Source: Trichopria drosophilae (taxonomy: Eukaryota; Arthropoda; Insecta; Hymenoptera; Diapriidae). From it: a stretch of DNA of 64,000 nucleotides. The translations under genes and the position numbers were made by a program. This document shows, piece after piece, positions 55,366 to 64,000 of this stretch. The notes under the pieces are model-generated. The model was given only the letters and a program-made list of their open reading frames with translations, was not told the DNA's origin and did no database searches. Positions within the stretch are counted from its first letter, which is position 1. Every line of letters begins with the position of its first letter. The stretch spans positions 78,791,001-78,855,000 of the forward strand of contig CM059587.1 of NCBI GenBank assembly GCA_030407085.1, given 5' to 3'.

Positions 55366-56330
55366 AGTACCCATCGCGGAACACTGTCCCAATAACGGAC
55401 CAGTTTTTGAAAATTTACGTTACTGGTGTAATTTAATCTGAAATAAATGTAAAAAAAATCGTGAATTAACTTTAAATATTTTTGAGCGAATATCTGCCAT
55501 TATTTTATGATAGTATTTATAAAAATTACTTATAAAAAATGTTGGAATATAACTAAGCTACATCATTTCGATTTTGTACATGTAGAAGACGAAACGGTAC
55601 GATTTAAGAGCGAAAAGTTTGATTTATATTTGAAATGAAATATCTTCTGGATCAACGTGGAATTTCGATTTCCTGAAAGTATTTTGCATGTAGTTTTTGA
55701 TTAAGTACATATGTTTGTAAAGTATTTGTTTTAATGTTTTATAAAATACGTGTTCCTAATTAGGATCTGTTTCAGTTTCATAAGCACATGTCACCCAGTG
55801 CCATGATCGTATTGCGGAACGCATGTTATCTTTCGTGTTATAAGCGTTGTGAAAATCATATTTGATTCAGAAAGTAATTTTTTCGAATTGTTGAAGAATA
55901 ATTGTCATTCTAGCAAGTTATCATGTAAGTTTAAATTCGATATTTGTCACGAGAAAAAACTAACCTCTAAAAACATGTTTACAACAAGTTATATCAACTC
56001 ACTAGAAATACAAATGATTTACAATTTTCTTACAGAATGTACTACTTGAACGATGGGTAAAGTATCTACCCTGCAAATACGGAAAGTAACAGTTATGTAA
56101 TATTTACGTAATGGTTATATTGTTACATAACTGTTACTTTTGTGTTTGCAGGGTAGTAGTAAAAAGAATTCAAAGCAGAAAGTAAAAAGCTTGCTGAAAA
56201 GAAAAGATTACAAGAAGAAAAGAAATCACTAGAAGAAAAAAAAACAATTAACTCTGGAAATGAAACAACTAACACAAAAAAAATAAAGAAAGAAAAGTTT
56301 AAAAACGTCTTTTATTAAGAATTATTTGAT
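55366..56330 (+). mobile_element. Decayed pogo-like element (tentative)
   Basis: GTACCCATCGCGGAACACTG near 55370 resembles ends of pogo-type elements. At 56170-56320 a Lys/Glu-rich frame (EFKAESKKLAEKKRLQEEKK ... KNVFY, stop) resembles charged transposase C-termini. The central domains are not recognisable and no right terminus was found. It could equally be a retrocopy fragment. Confidence 0.3.
56069..56153. mobile_element. 85-bp hairpin MITE, CCCTGCAAATAC ends
   Basis: CCCTGCAAATACGGAAAGTA and the inverse TTACTTTTGTGTTTGCAGGG form nearly the whole element, with TA on both sides. A degraded copy is at 4184-4278. Confidence 0.75.
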
Positions 56331-58290
56331 GTTTTATACAAAAATGTATTATTTATTTCGTTATGTTTAATTTGATACTTATATCAAAAAATCTTCAATT
56401 AACAAAGTTTATAATATATAGAAGTAACAGAATAAAATGTAACAAAACTGTTTAAAGTTAATATAACTTCATGATTGTGATAACTACTAGGATTAATAAC
56501 AAGAAACGTTTATAAGATGTTTAATATAAAAGAGCTACTAAATAATAACAGTTTTCGATAATTTCACTGCCTACGTTTAAGGAGGATCGACACCGCAAGG
56601 TCAAAATCCGGACAAACTGCCGTATTATTTAATTAAAATTTAAAAATTTCCTAATGATGATATTAAAAAGAAGAGGGATTATTGTTCCCTCTTGAAAAAA
56701 GTTGATAATTATCAACAATTTTTTACTTAATATGTATTATTTATTGTTTAAATTTTCTTAAAAAATAATTAACATTTTTAATAATTACGCATTCCAGTCA
56801 ATGATAATATTATTTTATCATATATATTATGTTTATGATTATAAACAGTGTTTGTGGAAGACTTTATTGTCGAATACCGACCCTCTTTAAATTAACCTAA
56901 AGTTCAGTATTAAAATAACCTAAAATTATGACTGTTCTACAATAGGAGCAACTGTCGTGGAACAGAGGTGCACACGATTTCCAGGCCGTTCCGCTTCAGG
57001 AGCATATTAGCCCCTCCGTATTTTGACTATTGTAATTTTATTTTTTATCAAATCTAACTGTTCTTAAGCGCATTTTGTTTACAAAACTATAAGCTTTCAT
57101 ATGAAATAAACAGTTTTTGACAAAAAATAATAACACATTTTCTGCTGAAAAAGTTTTCGCTTTTTTCCACGTTTTCTTCCTTTTAAGTGGTCATATTTAA
57201 AAAATGGAACGTGATATCGTAAAACGGATTCGAAAAGAGCATAGCCAAAAACTATAGAAAACCTGCATTTCATAACAATATCTCAAAGATATCCATACAC
57301 TTACGGAGCATGAAAACCGGCGTCAAATTTTGTTTTTTTTTTGGGACGGCACGGATTATTAACAACTTAAAATTATAGTTTGTAGAGAAAATGCAGACGC
57401 TTAAAAAATTATGCTTAAATGAAAGATTTTTTAAGCATAAATGACAAAGTTGTCCATGCTTAAAATTGACAGAAAAAAATCGACAAATTGGGTCAATAAG
57501 GGTTAAAATGCCAATCCGCTGTACCTATTACACTAACTAGTTGTCCTGTATGGGACTTTGAAAAAGTATAAAACAACATTGCTCGAAAAAAAAACATACT
57601 GGTTCCCCTTTCTTTTCAATTAATTTTTAACTCACAAATTGTAGTAAGTACGTTACAATAAAAATTGTGACAAACGTTTACCATCCGTCAAAGTATAAGA
57701 AAGTGTGAGAATAATTGTTACCATCAATTCTTAGCCAAATTTAATATTTTTCACCATGTTAAAAAAGAAAAAGGACTATTTTTCTCGGTGTATCGGCTGT
57801 GTTACTAAAAATAAACAATTACGTTTAATTATTTATAAAATATTAATAACATGAAATTTAGACAATCACTGATAATCGAAAACAAATGTTAAATCCCAAT
57901 ATAATAGTACCTACATAATATTTGTTTAGTGACTTTTTTGAAATCCATAATTAACAAATAATATACTTGTTAATAATGTTTTTAGACATTTTGTTTCTTC
58001 TTTATCTTTATATTGAATATAATGTTAATATTACTTGGCAAATAAAATAAGTTTGAACGTAATTATAACTAAAAGTTAGGCAAAAAATCTTTATACAAAT
58101 AAATCTCTGATAACAAAAATAAATATATTTGGTTATTTTTCTGAGAACTGAATGTAAATCTATAGCCTCATGGGCTCGTGTCTACCAAGGATTTATATTT
58201 TTACGGCCAAACAAAATACAGGACAAGAAAAAATTAACACGACATAATATTAACTGGTAAGGTGTTGGTATAAAAAGATATTTGATGTTT
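56154..58290. other. Intron 7 of the coiled-coil gene, distal part
   Basis: AT-rich. A possible terminal pair, GTTTAAGGAGGATCGACACC near 56576 and GTCGAATACCGACCCTCTTT near 56869, could bound a 310-bp MITE. Nothing else is supported. Confidence 0.35.
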
Positions 58291-58294
58291 AGTA

Positions 58295-58611
58295 CACTGC
58301 AAAAATATCATTAAATTTAATAGTTATATTTTTTAGAACTAATTATATTTGTACTTAACTTTCACAATTTCGAATATAATTAAATTGTATGTAAAATATT
58401 TGACCAATTTAAATTAAAAGTCGGCGATTATGAATTCGGTATAAAATTTGTAAAATTCAGACCAGTAAACTTAATTTGTTAAATAACAATTTTAGAAATA
58501 TGAAAGTAAAAAATGCACATGAATCTATTTTTATAAAATTTTTAAATATTTCAATGATTTGTAGTAACAAAAACCATTTTCATTGAATTTAATGGAATTC
58601 TTTTTGCAGTG
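58295..58611. mobile_element. TA-flanked MITE, CACTGCAAAAA ends
   Basis: CACTGCAAAAATATCATTAA and the inverse TTCTTTTTGCAGTG bound a 317-bp AT-rich unit flanked by TA. ATTAAATTTAAT-type inverted words lie just inside. Its termini resemble those of the element at 15841. Confidence 0.7.
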
Positions 58612-58889
58612 TAAATATGTTAACAGAATCGCAAAAGCGTCTTACCGTCACCTTTGCACGAAATATTCACAAAATATCAAAATCATTTTCATACCAGGAA
58701 TTTTTAAATCATAATATTCGTCATATTTCTATCGCGCATGGATTAACTTTTTATACTTGCTTTGAGTGTGCTTTCGTCGTGGAATAAAGGGGATGTTTTT
58801 TTGTATTTTATCGCCGTCAGTTTTATCGTTGCTTATGTATTTTCTTTACAATTTCTTAAGAATGTTAGATGTTTCAATTGTACTCGTAG

Positions 58890-59057
58890 ATCGAAGCTGC
58901 TGATAAACAGCTGAAGTCAACAAGAAAATTTATGGAAGAGCAGGCGAGTGAGCGTGAAGCTGAACGAGATGAAGCTGCGAAACAAATTGACATTTTGCAA
59001 GAGAAACTTCGCGAACGTGAACGGGAAAAGGATCGAGATCAAAGAATTTCGTCTGAG
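58890..59057 (+). CDS. Pericentrin/AKAP9-like protein, exon 8
   Basis: This exon has 56 codons and is phase 0 on both sides, between TACTCGTAG and GAG|GTGAGT. It begins IEAADKQLKSTRKFMEEQAS and continues EREAERDEAAKQIDILQEKL, a highly charged single coiled coil. The RKFMEEQASEREAERDE pattern is one of the clearest matches to insect AKAP9/plp proteins. Confidence 0.85.
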
Positions 59058-59523
59058 GTGAGTAGAAACGTTTCTAAAACAAGTAGTTTTCCTATTATCG
59101 TTTTTTACTTTTTGATTTCTTTGGTGAAGCACAGCACTTTTTTTATTAGACGTAAAACAGCACTTGGTGGTAGGTTTAACCACTTTTTGTTTGTAATAAA
59201 GTATTTTAACAGCGGCAATGGCAATTCGGAATCAATTTTACGACCTATTGGTGCGATCACTCGTTCGCAAAAGGTAGATTCGTAAATATTTTAATTTTAT
59301 GGAGTTGCTTTTTATAATGTAGTTAGAAAAAGTGATTAATGTAGATTACCGAGTCGAGAGATGTTTTCCAAGCGCGAGTTTGAAATTTTTGAAAAATTTC
59401 ATAAAATAGAAGTGCTTACCGTGCTCACCGCGACACGGAATCACCGCTGACATTGTATTAACACACGATCAAGTTTTCTCTGTGCACTGTGGTTTTGGTT
59501 TTCTGTTTGTCACAACAAAGCAG

Positions 59524-59592
59524 TCCTCGCTATCGCCTGCACCATCCTTCGTTGGGAGCCTTGCACATCGACCCTATGAGAACATCATGTCT
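59524..59592 (+). CDS. Candidate exon 9 of the pericentrin/AKAP9-like gene
   Basis: A 23-codon open stretch lies between a pyrimidine-rich AAAGCAG acceptor and a TCT|GTGAGT donor. It is in phase 0, compatible with exon 8. It would encode SSLSPAPSFVGSLAHRPYEN and three more residues. Local G+C is well above the surrounding intron. It breaks the coiled coil and may be alternatively spliced. Only splice signals, phase and composition support it. Confidence 0.4.
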
Positions 59593-60064
59593 GTGAGTTT
59601 GTCTTCATTACAAACTAAGAAAGTATTGAAGTTTTAAAGACGCGTTAGTCAATGACATTGATCGGTAATAAGCGTAGAATTTTACATGCACATTTTTATC
59701 AAAGCACAATTAACGGTAAGAAATTTAGAACAAATATTTTTGGCATCTTACTAACTAACTGGCCTAATCTTACGAACAGGTACGTACTTATTAACAATCA
59801 TGTATTTATCTGAATCAGAAGCTACATGTAGAAGCTTTGAACAATCACAGAAAATGATGGCTTTCGTTTTTTGTTCTTAATGTATTGACATTTTTTGTTG
59901 AAATTAATTTACATGATTATTTCATACTTATTTTTACTGTCTGCAAGCCGAAGTTGATTATCAACATTAAGAATCTCTTGTGATTTGCGTTTAAATAGGT
60001 TTCTTTTCGAAAAAATCAAATGTCGAAGTTTGCGTCGTGCACGAATACATTTATTAGAAATTAA

Positions 60065-60482
60065 TCCTTTGAAGATTGCATTTTTTTTTACGTCGAATTG
60101 ACTTTTTGAAATTTTCTCTAGGATGTTTTTGTGAACGCAGAGTTCGAATTCGGTGGAAGATTTTCAAAATTCAAAATGGCACATTCAAAACAGCGATAAC
60201 ACAACAAAACACACATACGCGGTTTCACCAATTCTATTACATTTATTGCAAATATATTTCATGTTTTGATGAGCTTCATTTTTACTCCGGCATTTTAAAT
60301 TTTGTAAAACCGACATCGGATTCGTCATCAACGACCCAAAAATGTCCTTTACAACAGCATCAATAATGCATATTGTTTAACTCATGTGATTTTCTCTTGT
60401 TTTATTTATTTATGAGTCATAAATATTAAAAAATATATATTTTATTAACTGGAAGTTAAATGCGCAAAAGTAAAAGAAAGGG
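60065..60482. mobile_element. TTAA-flanked element, CCTTTGAAG/AAAGGG ends
   Basis: TTAA at 60061-60064 and 60483-60486 bracket TCCTTTGAAGATTGCATTTT and the inverse-like GCGCAAAAGTAAAAGAAAGG. The interior contains ATTCAAAATGGC and CGGATTCGTCATCAACGACC units, the same array family as 26501-27169. Confidence 0.65.
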
Positions 60483-60486
60483 TTAA

Positions 60487-61030
60487 CAATTTCCAAACTC
60501 GATAAAACAATAATCTAATTGAATAATACTTTTTATGAGGTATGATTAAATGAAACATTTTTTATACTGGTGTGGAATACACTGCAGAATATTAATTAGG
60601 GTAGCCCAAAAATACACAGGAATAGTAGAGTGTGCAATTAAGCTCTCGCGATATAGTGAGTAAACTGGTATTTTGGTCTGAGAGAGCGAGGAATTTATTT
60701 CGCTCCCGGATATATTTATTTCCTATCTAGGAAGAGAATGCGCTATTTCGATCCCGCTGTATAGGGAGCAAAATAGTATTTTGCGCTCCGAGTGTGAGAA
60801 AATTAATTTTTCAATATTTAAATGCTGCCTCCCTTCAGAATCGTAAAAGATGAAAAAATAAGAAACTCGTACTTTTTATTTGTTTTTTTGTAATCGATTG
60901 TTATGTAATGGGGCCACCTAGCCACTAAAAAGACATATTTTCATAGATTTAATCAAAAATCTTTAAAAATTCCTCTTTTCTTTATTGTGAAAACGATATT
61001 TTTCTTGAGAAATGTTTAAATTATGACATC
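60487..61030. other. Unclassified intronic DNA
   Basis: Short imperfect repeats of the type GAGYAAAMTRGTATTTTG...CGCTCC lie at 60640-60790. No gene is seen. Confidence 0.35.
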
Positions 61031-61039
61031 CTTTCAATT

Positions 61040-61280
61040 GTTGTTATTATTATAATTCTACTTTATTGAGGCAAAAGGGGAGGATACATAAAAAAACTCC
61101 ATCCGACAAACACGGAAACACATCAAAAGCTTTTTTACCAACTGACTTATATAAAATTAAATTCTACAAAATACAGAAAAAATAAACATTCGTAAATACA
61201 CATAACATAGTTCTCAGAAACGTTAGGCGATAGAGAGAAAAACAAAATAAATAAATTAAAAAAAGTAGGGGAGGGGGATT
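61040..61280 (-). mobile_element. Possible LINE/SINE tail fragment
   Basis: The layout (TTATTATAATTCTACTTTATTGAGG, then a spacer, then GTAGGGGAGGGGG) resembles the 3' ends of the minus-strand LINE copies at 14870 and 27860. No coding sequence is present. Confidence 0.25.
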
Positions 61281-61322
61281 TCAAATAATTCACAAACGCT
61301 AAATAGTAGAGTTGAATTAGAA

Positions 61323-61517
61323 TTGGCGACTACGCAAATGATAAAACTCTTTCACCTTACTCATAAATTGGACCAGAGAAAAAAAAATTTTCGGATGTTT
61401 GACGAAGGAAAATTGAACATCTTTGTCGTAGAATATGAACACAAGCCAGTATATTTGTTGGATGAGTCAGCTGGATATCTTAAAGTATATAAGCGCTCGT
61501 ACAATTACTTTTATTGA
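61323..61517 (+). pseudogene. 64-codon coding-like fragment of unknown origin
   Basis: The frame (in-frame leading LELATTQMIKLFHLTHKLDQ, then FRMFDEGKLNIFVVEYEHKP and VYLLDESAGYLKVYK) looks like real protein sequence, not random AT-rich DNA. Flanking stops and missing splice signals suggest a relic or a small exon. I do not recognise the family. It is unlike the coiled-coil host protein. Confidence 0.35.
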
Positions 61518-62092
61518 TTCCTAGAATTTGCAGTATAGAATAGAGATACTCTAATTATTAAGAAAATTATGTTAGCTATGTTTTACAGCGCCTCAAAAAC
61601 GAAATAGATGAAAAAAAGGGATTCTATGTTAAAAAGTATTTCTACTAATTTTGGCGTTATTTTTTTCTACGGATTTTTCATCTTTTTATTTTTTCATTAT
61701 TATTTTTTTTTTTTTTTAATGCAATAAATAATTTGGATTTTTTTTTTAAATTATACAACGTATTTTTTTTATGACCACAACCATTAAAAATGAATTTCTT
61801 CGAACTGTAAAAGTGAAAGTTTGGATAAACAAATTTGTATAGTGATTTATACTTCTTTTTTTTAAAATAAAACTAATTTTTCATTTTTTTATACATTTTA
61901 CAACTGTAAAAATTTACATATTTGGTGGCTAATTATAATGACAAGTCAACATAAATTATGATCAAAAAATAACAGTAACATTTTTTTTGAACTTCCATTT
62001 TTCTTGAATTTGTGGAACATTAACTACAAAAACTTTAATTATCAAAAAGTTACCGTAACAAATTTTTTCATTTTTTACAATAACTGTGAATG

Positions 62093-63041
62093 ATTAACCT
62101 CATAAATCCCAAATGTCGTCAATTTTTAATGAATTTTCCTCAATTTTGTTTCCGTAGAAGTATTAAAAAGAAATATCGATATATATCCATATATGGCCAT
62201 AGAATTTGTCTAGAGTCAGTACTTGCAAAAAAGCGTTATTTTTTACTGAACAAAATGTTAGATTAAAAATTTGTATAAGACACTAAGATATGGTATACGT
62301 ATCCGATTCTATATAGAAAAGTGTTTTCGTGGTCTATGTTTTAAAATCTACGTGGTACAATTTTAAAAATAAAGGTAAAAGTATCTTAAATGGCGGCTCA
62401 GTTATGAAAAATTCATCGAAAAGTTCAGGAATTTTTTATTTGAAAATGATAGACTTTTGGAACAAAATGTTGGGGAACAAAAAGTGCATACAATCAATTA
62501 ACAAATTCGCTGAAATTTTGTCAGAATTTTTGTATGAATTTTTTCAATTTTTCTATATTTTGTGATTTTGAAAATTGTAAAAAATGATCAAAAATTGTAA
62601 TCGTATTCAACGAACTTTTTTTTCAGTAACATTTTTTCGAATAATTTATAATTTTCAAATGAAAAATTTCAGAACTTTTGACGCCATTTTGGATACTTTC
62701 ACCTTTATTTTCGATATTGCACCACGTACATTTTTAAAAATTGTTTTCGAAAACATTTTTCTATAAGGAATCGGATGCGTATACCACCAGTTTCTTATAA
62801 AAATATTAGATCTATAATTTTTTTCAGTAAAAAATAACGCATTTTTTTTGCAAAAAATTGTTTATAACTTTTTAAGCATTGATTGTTAAGCATTTAGACC
62901 AAATTCGTGCCCATATTCTGCTAGAACATTTCTGCATTAAATTTTACGTCGAATGTCATGTATCGATATTTCTTTTGGTACTTACAGTCTGAAAAAACAA
63001 TGGAAGAATATTTATTAAAAATTGACGACTTTTAGGAATTA
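62093..63041. repeat. 949-bp palindromic element near the window end
   Basis: The outer stem pairs GTCGTCAATTTTTAATGAAT with ATTAAAAATTGACGACTTT at the right. The middle stem pairs AAAAAAGCGTTATTTTTTAC with TAAAAAATAACGCATTTTT and ATCCGATTC with GAATCGGAT. The inner stem pairs CTACGTGGTACAAT with ATTGCACCACGTA. The sequence near the centre (AAATGGCGGC, AATGATAGACTTTTGGAACA) is related to modules at 18520 and 21090. It is non-coding. Confidence 0.7.
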
Positions 63042-64000
63042 ATAAGTTAATTACCGAAATATAATAGAAGACAAATTTTGTTAATGTGAACGTTTAGAAC
63101 TAAGGACACGAAATAATCTATAACAATTCATATCGCAATAAGAAAGTAAAATCGATTCGTGACAAATTACAAATATACTGTTTCACATAGAAGTCCTTTT
63201 TGCAAGTAGTTCCATTTTTACGACTCTGTGCAATAATCATATTGTTAACGTAAATTGATCAATTCATTTCTTTTCAAAGAAATATCCACGCAATAAAAAA
63301 AGAAACAAATGATCATATTTTTTTATTAAATCTATGAAAATGTGTTGTTTTTTGTTTTATTAAATATTAACCGATTGAAAAAAAAAGGAGAAAATACGGG
63401 CCCTTTTTTGGGCCCTTTCAATATTGATTGACTGAAAAAGACCAAATTTTAATCTCTTTTTTTTTTTACTTATGTCCTTTAAATGGTATAATAATAATAA
63501 TATTCTTAAAATTGTTTATACAGAAGAAAAGTGACTCCGTTGCAATTACTCTTTATACTTTAATACATCATTTTGTGAAGACGTAATTAAAATTATAGGA
63601 AAAGAAATTTTTAAAAAAATCACGTATTTTTGTGCAAATTTGTAGTTAGTGGGAAAGTTTTCATGTTATTTTGTTGTATGTTGATATTTCGCAAAAAATG
63701 TCAGTACACTCTTAATAATGTTTAAATATTTCAACCTGTTTTTATAAACATGTTTTTTTTCTTCTGTTAGAAGAAAAACACTATGGCATTGTTACTATTT
63801 TCCTATCGAGTCGTGTTTCCGAGAAAGGCGAGATTCAATGTATAAAAATAGGGACTTAACCTCACTTTTCCCTAAAATGCGACGCAGTAGGTTAATTCTC
63901 GCAGCGCCATCATTTTTTAGAATTTAAATAAATTTCGAAAATGTTACTTACCACAGAAAATGTAAATAAAAAGACAATTTGTCGGTCAGATATTTTCGAA
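63042..64000. other. Window end, AT-rich intronic or intergenic DNA
   Basis: No exon of the coiled-coil gene was found here. About 63800-63910 is somewhat richer in G+C (TCGAGTCGTGTTTCCGAG, GCGACGCAG), but without a supported frame or splice pair. Confidence 0.4.

Overview
This is an AT-rich animal genome window, almost certainly insect. Three spliced genes with insect-style short and long introns are recognisable. Everything between and inside them is dense transposon-derived DNA, much of it palindromic (foldback or MITE-like). The gene set (WRAP53, a HURP/DLGAP5 homologue and a pericentrin/AKAP9-like coiled-coil gene) and the repeat style suggest a hymenopteran. The order is inferred, not proven.

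Layout. (1) 169-700 (+): the last two exons of WRAP53/TCAB1 (WDR79), a WD40 protein of Cajal bodies and telomerase RNP. (2) 701-4675: repeat-rich DNA between two convergent genes. (3) 4676-17925 (-): a HURP/DLGAP5 (Drosophila mars) homologue, reconstructed here as five phase-compatible exons encoding about 1668 residues. Exon 2 is 4.4 kb and carries the GKAP homology region; introns of 5.5 and 2.6 kb are full of LINE and DNA-transposon debris. (4) 17926-23585: divergent intergenic region, built largely of nested palindromic elements with CCCAG ends and ACGT-rich repeats. (5) 23586 to the window end (+): the 5' half of a large coiled-coil centrosomal gene of the pericentrin-like/AKAP9 type. Eight well supported exons and one tentative exon are seen, with no stop inside the window. 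Its third intron is 20.2 kb.

The most striking region is 33984-42933 in that third intron. A foldback element with CAGGGTGATCGG ends was split by a complete Ty3/gypsy retrotransposon: two 558-bp LTRs that look identical, a 4-bp CAGT target duplication, and one intact 1567-codon gag-pol frame. Directly beside it is a 2.1-kb inverted repeat with arms of about 976 bp. At its exact centre sits a second, distinct palindromic element (CAGGGTCATCG ends, TATA on both sides). The arms and two later intronic palindromes should be transcribed with the host gene and could form very long dsRNA hairpins.

Functionally, the HURP homologue (spindle microtubules) and the pericentrin/AKAP9-like protein (centrosome scaffold) are both mitotic and sit head to head, about 5.7 kb apart. 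Co-regulation is only a suggestion. No rRNA genes, CRISPR arrays or prokaryotic features were seen. Exon boundaries come from GT/AG sites, phase and protein resemblance, not from transcripts. Family names come from recognition of motifs, not from a database search.
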